Below, piece after piece: positions 1 to 8,900 of a stretch of 64,000 nt of DNA. The stretch is from a virus. The position numbers and the translations under genes are program-made. A model generated the notes under the pieces. It had not been told where the DNA came from, did not search any database, and saw only the letters and a program-made list of their open reading frames with translations. The DNA lies in the IMG/VR virus record IMGVR_UViG_3300034062_002410, positions 1 to 64,000 of that record. One strand, 5' to 3'. Every line of letters starts with the position of its first letter. Position 1 is the first letter of the stretch.

Positions 1-1
1 T

Positions 2-262
2 ATTGTTGTTGATGCGCTAAATGAAGGCGTTTGGGTTTTGCAGCTTAGTTTTGGTAGTATTTCTATTTATTACAGCATTGATGTTTTAGATGGTGAAACA
101 GTTATTTTTACAATGACAAACCTAAACGAAAATTACACATATACTGGCCAGATAATTGACCCTAACGGTGAAGTAGTTAAAATTGAAGTTGATGGCATCG
201 AATACGATTGCATTGAATTTAGTACTAAAGTAGGATTATATAATAATCAAATAAACTTATAA
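2..262 (+). CDS. Partial gene, probable tail appendage protein (5' end outside window)
   Basis: The frame is open from base 2 without an upstream stop, so this is the C-terminal 86 residues of a longer gene. The in-frame TTG at 38 could be mistaken for a start, but the reading continues upstream (residues I-V-V-D-A-L-N-E). The visible part is rich in beta-strand-forming residues (DGETVIFTMTNLNEN, YTGQIIDPNGEVVKIEVDG), as in phage fibre or appendage domains. It stops three bases before the next gene, which looks like a tail fibre. Like its neighbours up to about 1550 it has more CpG and GC-ending codons than the rest of the window. I do not recognise a specific family. The tail appendage role is inferred from position and composition. 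Confidence 0.55.
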   Translation: MVVDALNEGVWVLQLSFGSISIYYSIDVLDGETVIFTMTNLNENYTYTGQIIDPNGEVVKIEVDGIEYDCIEFSTKVGLYNNQINL

Positions 263-265
263 AAA

Positions 266-940
266 ATGATAGACATAGTAAAACTCGCTAACGGTAATGT
301 CGCTTTGTATGATACAACAAGCGGTGATTTTTTAAGCAGTTTAAGTCCTGATATTGTAGAAATACAATGCAATATTAACGGAACTGTTAAAGTTATTCAA
401 GATAACGGTAATGTTGAATACTTTGACCCTGCAAACATTTCTAATACACAGGTTTTGCCAGCTGCCGCAATTGCGTTTTCAGGTAATTGCGCTGACCTTG
501 CTTTACTACTAAGTACAGATTTTTTTTTTGTAGTTAGTGGTGGCGGTGTTAGTGATTTAGCTACGGTTTTAGCAGCGGGTAATTCAGCAGGTGCGAACGA
601 TATTGATTTGAATGGCAATGATTTGTTAAATGTTGCACAGATAACAGATAGCTCTGGTAATTTTGGCAATTATGGCGATTATTTACAAAGCACAGGAACA
701 GCAATTGAATGGCAAGGCATTGTTTATACTGTTGAACTTATGGATGCCTTAACGGTGGATTTTTACGCTCCATACGACCTAAAAATAAATACAACTACAA
801 ATATTAAAAACGCTCCGACCATTACAATTCAAGACGATGGAGCTGCTTATACACTTACAAATACCATTTCAGTAGGTAGTAAAATAACGATAACAGCATC
901 GGTTGCAGGGGTTACAAATCTTAACATAACAAAAGCATAA
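266..940 (+). CDS. Putative tail fibre / appendage protein
   Basis: 224 residues. The middle (about residues 93-125) has the pattern SDLATVLAAGNSAGANDIDL followed by NGNDLLNV, a recurring linker motif seen in phage tail-fibre and appendage proteins just before a receptor-binding or chaperone domain. The N-terminal part (about 1-85) is beta-rich and may dock on the preceding fibre protein. The C-terminal part (150-224) is Thr/Ile/Val-rich and probably a beta-structured tip. The start is the first ATG, three bases after the upstream stop. A ten-T run at 520-529 lies inside the gene at the boundary between the N-terminal part and the linker. It could be a slippage site or a sequencing weak spot. 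The fibre role is inference; no catalytic motif is visible. Confidence 0.6.
   Translation: MIDIVKLANGNVALYDTTSGDFLSSLSPDIVEIQCNINGTVKVIQDNGNVEYFDPANISNTQVLPAAAIAFSGNCADLALLLSTDFFFVVSGGGVSDLATVLAAGNSAGANDIDLNGNDLLNVAQITDSSGNFGNYGDYLQSTGTAIEWQGIVYTVELMDALTVDFYAPYDLKINTTTNIKNAPTITIQDDGAAYTLTNTISVGSKITITASVAGVTNLNITKA
520..529 (+). repeat. Ten-base poly-T run inside tail fibre gene
   Basis: Ten consecutive T residues encode most of Asp-Phe-Phe-Phe at the junction between the N-terminal part of the fibre protein and its Gly-rich linker (VVSGGGVSDL). Homopolymers of this length can cause polymerase slippage or length variation. Confidence 0.7.
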
Positions 941-942
941 TT

Positions 943-1536
943 ATGATAGGGAACTATATAAAAGCGGTTGCCGCTGCGGTAAGTAGAACAACGGCACAGC
1001 TAATGAAAACAGGGCAAACAACAAGTTACGCAACTGGGGATGATGGTGACTTGGAAAGAGGTAGAGGTGTAAGTTTTACGATACTTGCTGAAAATAATGT
1101 TTTTGGGAATACTAACAGATTTACTGATGAATTAGGCACACAAACATACACAAAAAATATTGTTATTGATTGGTCAACGTATAATGGAAGCACAGTTTTA
1201 GGATGGCGTAGAACATCATCTACAGCCCCTTGGGCGAGTGCAGTTAGCGCAGCTTTATTAGTAAGCATTGCACCTTTTACAACTGGGTGGAGGCTTCCAA
1301 ATGTTATGGAATATTTATCTATTTTTAATTGGCAATTAACAGCAAGGTTAAATTATTCGCCTTTTAATTTAGCGTCTAACCAATACCATACATCTAATAC
1401 AGATATGGCAACTACAACAAATAATCTTTATGTATGGACTGGTAGTAGTGCTCCTATAAATAGCGCATCAAAATCAACAAATAATGCTTATTTAGTTTGT
1501 CGCACTTTCACCGTAACTGGAACAACATTATCCTAA
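943..1536 (+). CDS. Putative receptor-binding protein with DUF1566/C-type-lectin-like domain
   Basis: 197 residues. The segment from about residue 30 to the end follows the DUF1566 (Lcl C-terminal) pattern: an opening TGDDGDLERG, a central W-R-L-P-N-V-M-E-Y motif (GWRLPNVMEY, about 109-118), then YVWTGSS and a final NNAYLVCRTF. This domain is common in secreted and phage surface proteins and resembles the C-type lectin/FGE fold, where exposed loops bind ligands. Location beside fibre genes supports a role in host recognition. GC-richer codons than the structural genes downstream suggest exchange. The fold could be a target of a diversity-generating retroelement in other phages, but no reverse transcriptase is seen here. 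Family call is moderately firm; receptor function is inferred. Confidence 0.65.
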   Translation: MIGNYIKAVAAAVSRTTAQLMKTGQTTSYATGDDGDLERGRGVSFTILAENNVFGNTNRFTDELGTQTYTKNIVIDWSTYNGSTVLGWRRTSSTAPWASAVSAALLVSIAPFTTGWRLPNVMEYLSIFNWQLTARLNYSPFNLASNQYHTSNTDMATTTNNLYVWTGSSAPINSASKSTNNAYLVCRTFTVTGTTLS

Positions 1537-1552
1537 TTAAAAAAATAATACA

Positions 1553-1786
1553 ATGACATACAGTTTCCCACAATTTAATGTACAGATTGTAAACCCTACA
1601 ATTTTTATAAATCTTAATACAATACAAGATAAAGCAATTGACAAATTATTGTCTGTTTTAGTTGTATTATCAACAGACACAGCACAATTTGGAGTAATTG
1701 CAGAAGACATGCCATATGTAAATACATGGGATGATGATGATATTCCTGCAATGGTAAATAATTGGTTGATTCAATTTGAAGTATAA
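1553..1786 (+). CDS. Small protein, appendage or lysis region
   Basis: 77 residues, no family recognised. The N-terminal half is beta-like (TYSFPQFNVQIVNPTIFIN) and the C-terminal half carries an acidic patch (WDDDDIPAM). The first ATG lies 17 bases after the DUF1566 gene. The stop overlaps the next start as TAATG, so translation is probably coupled to the lysin gene. It may be a small virion appendage subunit or an accessory lysis protein; nothing in the sequence decides this. Confidence 0.55.
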   Translation: MTYSFPQFNVQIVNPTIFINLNTIQDKAIDKLLSVLVVLSTDTAQFGVIAEDMPYVNTWDDDDIPAMVNNWLIQFEV

Positions 1787-2412
1787 TGAAAAAATTCCAA
1801 CAAATACTCAAAGACAAAGGCTATTATAGCTTAGCTATAGATGGCATCATTGGACCTAAATCATTAGAAGGTGCTCATTACTTTGTACTTGATGAACTTA
1901 ACAAACGTAGTTGGGTACATCCTAAAAATGATATTGTGTTTATCAGAACAGACCAAGTACTTGATAATAAGTTTGCTGATTATGCTGTTAGGTTTTATAA
2001 TGGTAAAGCAGATATGATAGTTCCTTGTAGTACAACATCAGGTGATTATTATGTATTTAATCCTTTAACTGTAGGTGGTATTACTGGTACAGCAATAGCT
2101 TGTGAGCAACAAGTAATAGGTTCACATACATTTACAACTAGTTCTAATTGGAAATCATTATGGTTAGGTGCTCCTTACTTTATGCAGACTGGTGCTATTG
2201 AAATATATAGAGATGGAACTAAAGATAGAAAAATTGATACTGCTATAAAAACACGAGGTTGGTATGGAATTAACTGGCATAAAGGTGGATGGGGTTCATG
2301 GGTTGATGGTTGGAGTGCAGGATGTTGTGTTGTTCCTGATAAACATTGGTTTGAAATGATTAAGATATTTACTAATAAACAAATTTGTAACTTTACATTA
2401 TTTGAAATATAA
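1786..2412 (+). CDS. Endolysin-like protein: peptidoglycan-binding segment plus L,D-transpeptidase (YkuD)-like domain
   Basis: 208 residues. Residues 3-30 (FQQILKDKGYYSLAIDGIIG) match the start of a peptidoglycan-binding type 1 module, with the typical L-x-x-x-G-Y-Y-x-x-x-I-D-G-I-I-G-P pattern. Near the C-terminus, H165-K-G-G followed twelve residues later by S177-A-G-C180 resembles the His...Ser-x-Gly-Cys catalytic motif of YkuD L,D-transpeptidases, where the Cys is the nucleophile. The gene overlaps its neighbours by TAATG on both sides and is followed by a holin-like gene, so it fits the lysis cassette. No signal peptide is visible, consistent with holin-dependent release. Whether it cuts or links peptidoglycan cannot be read from sequence. 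It could also be a virion-associated enzyme. Confidence 0.65.
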   Translation: MKKFQQILKDKGYYSLAIDGIIGPKSLEGAHYFVLDELNKRSWVHPKNDIVFIRTDQVLDNKFADYAVRFYNGKADMIVPCSTTSGDYYVFNPLTVGGITGTAIACEQQVIGSHTFTTSSNWKSLWLGAPYFMQTGAIEIYRDGTKDRKIDTAIKTRGWYGINWHKGGWGSWVDGWSAGCCVVPDKHWFEMIKIFTNKQICNFTLFEI

Positions 2413-2600
2413 TGCTTGGTGGATTACTTGATGAAGAAGAATTTAAATACCTTTTAGATAAACATTATCTTGAAGGTCATATTTTTACTCCATTAAGGAT
2501 GACAAATGGAGATTGGATATTACCCTTGTATCAAATACTTAATAACGAAAACATTGATTGTTGGTGGGTTAAATATTTACCTTTAATAGAATACAAATAA
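2412..2600 (+). CDS. Small hypothetical protein in lysis cassette
   Basis: 62 residues, acidic and aromatic-rich, with no family recognised. The ATG overlaps the lysin stop by one base (TAATG), implying coupled translation. It has no membrane segment or Cys-based motif. Its position between lysin and holin suggests an accessory lysis role, but this is inference only. Confidence 0.55.
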   Translation: MLGGLLDEEEFKYLLDKHYLEGHIFTPLRMTNGDWILPLYQILNNENIDCWWVKYLPLIEYK

Positions 2601-2612
2601 AATTTTTACAAA

Positions 2613-2915
2613 ATGAACTCTTTATTTTTACAAGTACCTCAAGAGGTAAGCTACTTAACAAATTATGGCATTTTAGGTGTATTTGCTATAATTATGATTG
2701 GCATTATTTACTTTATGGGCAAGCAGTTTTTTGTGCTTCATAAAAAAAATGAAACAAGGTTAAAAGAAATAGAAGACCAACTATTAAAATATGTTACAGA
2801 AGACAGAGCTACACTTATGGAAACAGTTAGTTCTAACAATCACGTTATAGAAAACAATACAGCACTAATGAAAAAGTTACTTGCATTAGTTGAAAGATTA
2901 GAAAAGAATAATTAA
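2613..2915 (+). CDS. Holin-like small membrane protein
   Basis: 100 residues with one clear transmembrane helix (about residues 16-37, ILGVFAIIMIGIIYFMGKQF). A charged cytoplasmic region follows, predicted to be a helical coil (ETRLKEIEDQLLKYVTEDRA and on to the end). This layout, one N-terminal helix plus a basic/acidic helical tail, matches BhlA/UviB-type phage holins. Its place directly after the lysin-like gene and before a terminator supports a role in letting the lysin reach peptidoglycan. A phage membrane scaffold of another kind is possible. Confidence 0.65.
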   Translation: MNSLFLQVPQEVSYLTNYGILGVFAIIMIGIIYFMGKQFFVLHKKNETRLKEIEDQLLKYVTEDRATLMETVSSNNHVIENNTALMKKLLALVERLEKNN

Positions 2916-2943
2916 GATTAAATTGAAACTCTCAATAATTTTT

Positions 2944-2976
2944 AAGATATTTGTTACTTAAACAAATATCTTTTCT
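2944..2976 (+). terminator. Rho-independent terminator after lysis cassette
   Basis: A perfect 12-bp inverted repeat (2944-2955 with 2961-2972) with a 5-base loop is followed by a T-rich stretch. It ends the appendage/lysis transcript. The next ATG is only a few bases downstream, so the following gene must be read through or use a promoter inside or upstream of this hairpin. Confidence 0.8.
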
Positions 2977-2979
2977 TTT

Positions 2980-3705
2980 ATGAGCAAGAATGTAATAGAT
3001 ACTATTAGTGATTCATTTTCTAAACTTTTTTTTCAAGAAGATAAACACATATATACAGTAAATGAAAAAGTACTTCCTTCAGTTTCTGCTTTGGTTAAAT
3101 CTCATTGTGAAGCTTTTGATGAGTTGTATTGGGCTGAAAAAGAACAACAAAAAGGTAAAGAGAGTCTTCAACAAATCCTTGAGAGGTGGGAAACAAAAAG
3201 AAATGTTGCAGCAACCAATGGCACTTCAGTACATGTATATGCAGAGAAATGGTGGCAAAGCAAAAACTCCATACCCCAAAATAATCAACAAAAAGCGGTA
3301 AAAGATTTTTTAGAAAATCTAACAGAATCAGGAAGATATACTTTAGTAAGTACTGAGTTACAAATGTATTCTGAAAAATATAAATATGCAGGTACTTGTG
3401 ATTTATTGATGTGGGATAATTTAAATGATACTGCTGTTATACTTGATTATAAAACAAATGAAAACTTAGATAAGCAATATGGATTTTTATTAGAACCATT
3501 TTCTTATAGTGCTAATACATCATTTAATAAATATCAGATTCAATTAAGTTATTATCAATTAATTTTAGAAGAGATAGATATAGAAGTTAAAGAAAGGTTT
3601 ATAGTATGGTTAAAACATGATGGAACTTATGAAGTAAGACCATGTTTTGATTTCACAAATGTTTTAAAAGAATATTTAAATACAAATATCAATGAAAGTT
3701 GTTGA
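2980..3705 (+). CDS. PD-(D/E)XK nuclease superfamily protein (Cas4/RecB-like)
   Basis: 241 residues. The nuclease core is visible in order: GTSVH...E at 81-89, E126 in the strand LVSTELQMYS, AGTCDLLMW with D141, VILDYKTN with D156 and K158 (the D-x-K core), and YQIQLSYYQ around 186-192. This is the classical RecB/Cas4-like arrangement for a Mg2+-dependent DNA nuclease. It lies just after the lysis terminator and overlaps the next tail gene by 14 bases, so it is co-translated with virion genes. Nucleases of this kind are recurrent beside crAss-like structural genes; a role in DNA processing for packaging or in destroying host DNA is inference. Confidence 0.8.
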   Translation: MSKNVIDTISDSFSKLFFQEDKHIYTVNEKVLPSVSALVKSHCEAFDELYWAEKEQQKGKESLQQILERWETKRNVAATNGTSVHVYAEKWWQSKNSIPQNNQQKAVKDFLENLTESGRYTLVSTELQMYSEKYKYAGTCDLLMWDNLNDTAVILDYKTNENLDKQYGFLLEPFSYSANTSFNKYQIQLSYYQLILEEIDIEVKERFIVWLKHDGTYEVRPCFDFTNVLKEYLNTNINESC

Positions 3706-4387
3706 AGCTATACAAAGAGTTCAATCTTTATATTCTAAAGGTGTTGCTGCTGATGACAGAAGATTAACTAATAGACATATTTATAGTAAGTTAAAAACTG
3801 TAAGGTCAAGATTACTATATGAAAAAGTAGTTAAAAAACAATTTATAGCCAGTACTAATTATCAAGTATTAAATTGTGTTGAGTTAATAAAAGCACCTAT
3901 ACATGAATGTCCTTGTATTCCTCCATTAGGTTGCTGTATATATAGAACTAAATATCAATTACCTACTCCTGTAAGTGGAATTAGTGGACACATAATAAGG
4001 AGTGTTACATCTTTAGATGGCAGTATAGTATTTTCAGAAATAACTTGGCAAGATAAAAAATATAAACAGTATGATAAATATACTGCTACAAAACCTGATT
4101 ATTTTATTTCTGATGAATACTTATATGTTACTGCTAAAAATGAAACTGAAGTAATCAGAATAGAAATATTATTAGATGACCCTGTTGAAGGATATAATTT
4201 TCCATCATATTGTCCTAATCCTCAAGATGCATGTATTTCTATATATGATAGAGAATTTCATTTAGATAATTCTATGTTTGATGCAATGATAGAACTTACA
4301 GTTCAAAGTCTATTACAAGTATTTTTAACAAATGTAGAAGATGAATCTAATAACTCTAAAGATAATCCATCACAAGCAAACAAGTAA
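3692..4387 (+). CDS. crAss-like tail/ring structural protein
   Basis: 231 residues. The N-terminal 60 residues are helical and basic. A Cys-rich strand follows (HECPCIPPLGCCIYRTKYQL, about 70-90), a pattern I associate with the crAss-like tail-ring family, where a similar C-x-C...C-x-x-x-R-x-K-x-x-L-P segment recurs. The C-terminus is a helical stretch with an acidic/Asn tail. The start at 3692 overlaps the nuclease stop by 14 bases. It is followed by an IHF-like gene and a second ring/adaptor-like gene, the usual order in the crAss-like tail module. Exact ring assignment is not possible from sequence alone. Confidence 0.65.
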   Translation: MKVVEAIQRVQSLYSKGVAADDRRLTNRHIYSKLKTVRSRLLYEKVVKKQFIASTNYQVLNCVELIKAPIHECPCIPPLGCCIYRTKYQLPTPVSGISGHIIRSVTSLDGSIVFSEITWQDKKYKQYDKYTATKPDYFISDEYLYVTAKNETEVIRIEILLDDPVEGYNFPSYCPNPQDACISIYDREFHLDNSMFDAMIELTVQSLLQVFLTNVEDESNNSKDNPSQANK

Positions 4388-4388
4388 T

Positions 4389-4916
4389 ATGAGTAAAGGA
4401 AAGAAGTTAGAAACATTTATTACATCTTATAAATATTATTGTCAAGAAGCTGAAAACAAAGTAAATAAGAAAGTATATTTATCTGTACTAAATGGATTTG
4501 CTGAATATTTGATGGATGCAATATTAGATGGAGAATGTGTACATTTACCAAGTAAATTAGGAGCAGTAGAAATAATAGGTAAGAAATTAAAACCAAGAGT
4601 AACAGATAATGGAATTGAAGGATTAACTATTAATTGGCAAGCAACTAAAAAGTTATGGAAAGAATGTAAACCTTGTGAAGAAAGACAACAAAGAGTATAT
4701 TATTTTAATGAGCATAGTGATGGAGTAAGGTATAGATATATGTGGAGTAGAAACTCTATATTAATAACTAATAAGTATTTATATACTTATGTTCCTAATA
4801 GAAAAAGTAAAGCTAAATTATTTAAAAAAATATTAGAGGGTAAGGAGTATTATGTGTTAGAAGGTAAGTTTGCTCCTCATTCAAGAAAAATTAAAAATAC
4901 TACTAAAGATGAGTAA
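4389..4916 (+). CDS. IHF/HU-like DNA-binding domain protein in tail module
   Basis: 175 residues from the ATG at 4389, chosen because it lies immediately after the upstream stop (4385-4387) and begins MSKGKKLETF; an ATG at 4341 would overlap the preceding gene by 47 bases. Residues about 15-75 (KYYCQEAENKVNKKVYLSVL, then GEYVHLPSKLG-like spacing and LGAVEIIGKKLKP) match the helical dimer plus beta-arm layout of IHF/HU subunits. crAss-like genomes regularly carry one or two IHF-like genes between tail ring genes. The C-terminal extension contains CKPCEERQQRVYY and is phage-specific. It may be a structural protein using the IHF fold rather than a DNA bender. Confidence 0.65.
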   Translation: MSKGKKLETFITSYKYYCQEAENKVNKKVYLSVLNGFAEYLMDAILDGECVHLPSKLGAVEIIGKKLKPRVTDNGIEGLTINWQATKKLWKECKPCEERQQRVYYFNEHSDGVRYRYMWSRNSILITNKYLYTYVPNRKSKAKLFKKILEGKEYYVLEGKFAPHSRKIKNTTKDE

Positions 4917-5913
4917 TGAAGTTACACCTTATGCATCAGTAAATAGGATATTTGGTAAGATAAGAAGAGATTTAGGTTCAGTTCAAGGCATTAATGAATC
5001 TGATATGATAGAGTGGGCAGCAGAAGCTTTAGAAGCTATTGGTGCCATTACTATTTATGAAGAAGCTGTTGCTTTTATTGAAGTTAGAAATCATCAAGCA
5101 GAGTTACCTAATGGACTACATGCTATTATTCAGATAGCTAGAAATACTTGTTGGGATGATATTACAGGGTGTGGTGCTTGTCCATCAGATGTTATAGCAT
5201 CTGCTATTGCTTCTGACCAAACTACATCTCAAAATACTAATCCTATTCCTGTTGCTCTTGATTGTGATGGTCAACCTATTAATGAATATGAGTTAGCATA
5301 TTATAGACCTTACTATGATATGAGAAATGAAACTGGATATTACTCTAACTCATATCTTTTTAATAATTGTTTTTCAGTAGTAAGGTTAACTAATCATAGT
5401 TTCTTTAATTCATTAGTGTGCCAACATCCTGAAGGAGAAAAACTTTACTCTGAAGGTTCAGGTATGTTTAATGAATACACTATTATTAATGGTGATACTT
5501 TAAGATTGAGTTTTGAAAAAGGACAAGTAGCAGTATCTTATGTAAGACAACAAGTAGATGACCAGGGTTATCCAATGATACCTGACCATTATGCTTATAC
5601 TACTGCACTTACAAAGTATATTACTTATAAATTAATGGAAAGAGATTTCTATTCAGGTAGAGAAGGTAGTAATGGTAGATTACAGAAAGCAGAACAAGAT
5701 TGGCATTGGTATTGTAAACAAGCTCGTAATAGAGCTATGATGCCTAAAGGTGTTGACCAACTACAAAATATAATGGAACAAAGACAATACTTGTTACCAA
5801 GAAATACAAGATACTATGGATACTTTGGTAAAATGTCTAGACCTGAATCTCGTAAATTTGATGACCCAGATTTCAGAAACTATTTTAGAGGTTATTATAA
5901 TAGATATATCTAA
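4909..5913 (+). CDS. Tail ring/adaptor protein, crAss-like (P22 gp4-like family)
   Basis: 334 residues from the ATG at 4909, which overlaps the preceding stop by 8 bases (ATGAGTAA); this start gives the typical N-terminus MSNEVTPYASVNRIFGKIRR. An alternative ATG at 4870 would add 13 residues inside the previous gene. The N-terminus is helical (SDMIEWAAEALEAIGAITIY) followed by a beta domain and a C-terminal helical region rich in Tyr and Arg, like the head-tail adaptor family that joins portal to tail in podoviruses. Position between the IHF-like gene and the large hub gene matches the conserved order in crAss-like phages. The function is structural; which ring it forms is inferred from synteny. 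Confidence 0.65.
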   Translation: MSNEVTPYASVNRIFGKIRRDLGSVQGINESDMIEWAAEALEAIGAITIYEEAVAFIEVRNHQAELPNGLHAIIQIARNTCWDDITGCGACPSDVIASAIASDQTTSQNTNPIPVALDCDGQPINEYELAYYRPYYDMRNETGYYSNSYLFNNCFSVVRLTNHSFFNSLVCQHPEGEKLYSEGSGMFNEYTIINGDTLRLSFEKGQVAVSYVRQQVDDQGYPMIPDHYAYTTALTKYITYKLMERDFYSGREGSNGRLQKAEQDWHWYCKQARNRAMMPKGVDQLQNIMEQRQYLLPRNTRYYGYFGKMSRPESRKFDDPDFRNYFRGYYNRYI

Positions 5914-8900
5914 TGGAAAAAAATGTAAACAGACCAAATAAAGGTATGGTGCAGGATAATAATCCTGTTGACCAACCTAAAGAAACTTATAGGTATGCAT
6001 TAAATGCTGTCAATGAAACTAATGATGGTAATAGAAATCTATTAAATAATGAAAAGAGTAATGAACAATGTTGGGAGTTACCTTTAGGATTTTATCCAAT
6101 AGGTTCTTGCTATACTATTAATAATGAGATATTAATTTTTTCTGTTAGTGGAATTACAAGTGCAATAGGTATAGTTAAAGACTGCACTTATACTGAAATA
6201 TTAAATTCAGAATGTTTAGGATTTTCTATTGAACATCAAATAGATTGTACTTATAGAATTAAAAATGGATGTGAAAGAATATTTTATTTTACTGATGGGT
6301 TAAATCCTGTAAGACAAGTAAATATAGATACATTAGATTCTTATTATAGTGATGCATACATAGCTTGGTTAGCTAATCCTATTGGACCATTTGTAGGTGA
6401 AAAATATAATTGTGATTTATTTGCATTACTTTCTCCATATCAAATACCTTGTTTTGCTGATGTTCAAGTATTAAATGGTGGGCAACTATTATCAGGTTCT
6501 TATAATTTTGCTATACAATATGAAGATGATAATGGTAACTCTACTAACTGGGTTACTATATCAAGACCTGTTAACATATATTTAGATAGTCAGTATTTAC
6601 CTTACTTAAATATATTTGGTTCATCTAATTTAGAATCTGATGCATTAGGTGGTACAGCAGTAGTTACTAATAAAGCTATTCAATTAAGCATTAGTAATTT
6701 AGATACATCATTTGTTGTATATAGAGTAGCATGCATTAGAGCTACATCATTTACAGGATTAGTTACTGCAGCAGTAGTTTCTCCTAATATACCTATAACT
6801 CAAAACACATTTATATATAATGGCAATCCTAATGGATTTACAGAATTAGAACCTAATGATATAACATTAGGTAGATTAAATCTTGAATATGCTGAACATA
6901 TAGAGCAATTAGAAAATAGATTATTAGTTGCAAACACTAAAGGCAAACAAGTAAACTTCTGTGGATTTCAAAAATATGCATCTAAAATAGCATCTCATTA
7001 TATTATTAAAGATGTAACAGATACAAATGCATTAGATGAAGGTAATCCTAAAAATCCATTATCTCCTTTTGAGTGTGTAGGATTTATGGGTGGTGAAGTA
7101 TATGCATTTGGCATTGTATATGTATTTAAAGATGGATTTGAATCTCCTGCTTATCATATTCCTGGACCACCAGTAAATAAAAGATGGGATTGGAATACTA
7201 ATAATTGTGTAGATATAGTAACTGAATATGGAGTTACACCTGATAATGAATATGTATTTCCTTGGAATCAAGATATAGAACATATAGTTCCATTAGCATT
7301 AGCAGCAAATTATGATTTAGGATTATTACCTAAAGTAGAAAAGTGGAGAGTATATGAAACTGCTATTGATGTTAATCCTGGTGATTCAGGACAAATGGCA
7401 TACTGGCAATGTTTAAATAATTACTATCCTGAATTAGAATCATGTGATAGTGGAGAATATTGGGGAGTAGATTTCTGTGGTGATGCAATAGTAAATAATC
7501 CTATTAGACATCATAGGTTTCCTTCTCGTACTTTAGAACCACATGTAGATAATGATGCAGGTGTAGAAACATATTATGCTATACAAGTTACAATAGAGAT
7601 AGTAACTGCATGGCCTGTAGGAGTACCTGATATAAATTTAACTACTGGTTATGAAGTTAATCTTGTTCCTCAAACTCCTATAATTACTAATGTAGAAGAA
7701 GCAGATTTTATAAGTGGAGTTTATACTACTAACATTGTAACTATTAATGCAGATAGTCCTACTGATATTAGTGCTATTTTAGGTTCAGGTGATTTCTTTA
7801 CTACTTATGCTGCTGATTTTACTGTAACTTATAGTGTAGTATTTGCTTATGATGTTCCATATAATGGTTCTACTTTAAAAGTATTAGGTGTTAAATTTGA
7901 TAATGTAGAATATCCTCATCCTGATATTGTAGGTCATTACTTTGTTAGAGCTGAAAGAGATGATTTTAACAGAACAATATTAGATTCAGGTATAGCAGGT
8001 AGAATGAGAGGTACTGCTACTGATGCATTTTCCTATATTACCTTTTCATACTTTACAAGAAACAATACTGGTGGTGGTGATTATCATTATGCATTTACTC
8101 CTAAGTTTTTATATCAAAGACAAAACTTAAGACCTGAGTACACTAAAGTAGAGTTAGAATTTTTATTTGATAGAAAAGCATTATCTTATATTAAAGAAGA
8201 TGGTGTAGGTTCTTTTATTGTAGATACTGATACAATAATAGAATGTAGAGGTCAGTTTTATTCAGGTACTGATGATACTAATGGAGGAACTAATCATGCT
8301 ACTTATAATATAATGACTTTAAATGGAGCATCTTTTGAAGACACTTTTGCTCCAGGTAATAGAATATATAATACTTCATTAATAAATAATATTCAAGTAC
8401 TTAAAACAAGACAACTACCAAGAAATAATAATGACATTCCATACATTACTTATAGAGTAGAAAGAGATGTGCATTCTAATTTAGACTCTATTAGTTATTA
8501 TAAAATGCATAATTGTGTTATCAATAGTGAAACTGTTCAACCTAATATATTTGCAGGTGATGTATATATAACTCAGTTTAAACTAACTAATACTTTATAT
8601 AGAGAATTTTTTAATGGTATTATAGGTGGTATTCTTGGAGTATTAGCTATTGCTGTTGCAGCTACATTAACAATATTAACTTTTGGTGCAACTACTCCTT
8701 TGTTAATAGGAGCAATAGTTTTAGCAAGTATAGGTATTACAGCAACAGCTATTGGTAATACTGTTAATGCAATGAAAGAAACTAACTTAGACCAAACTGT
8801 TACAGATAATGAATTAGATGGTTTAGTTAGTAGTGCAGATAGTTTTACTGCTTATGCTAATGAATATTTATTAGGAGTATATGTAGAGTCAGAAATTAAT

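Noticed and set aside
38-40. TTG at 38 as the start of the first gene
   Set aside because: The frame remains open to the left edge and the upstream residues fit the same protein, so the gene is truncated by the window.
397-1268. Reverse-strand open frames opposite the fibre genes
   Set aside because: They lie fully antisense to better-supported genes and resemble no known protein.
4341-4389. Upstream ATG at 4341 for the IHF-like gene
   Set aside because: It would overlap the ring protein gene by 47 bases; the ATG at 4389 gives a better N-terminus and follows the stop directly.
4870-4909. Upstream ATG at 4870 for the adaptor-like gene
   Set aside because: The extra residues lie inside the previous gene and do not look like the family start; ATG at 4909 overlaps by only 8 bases.
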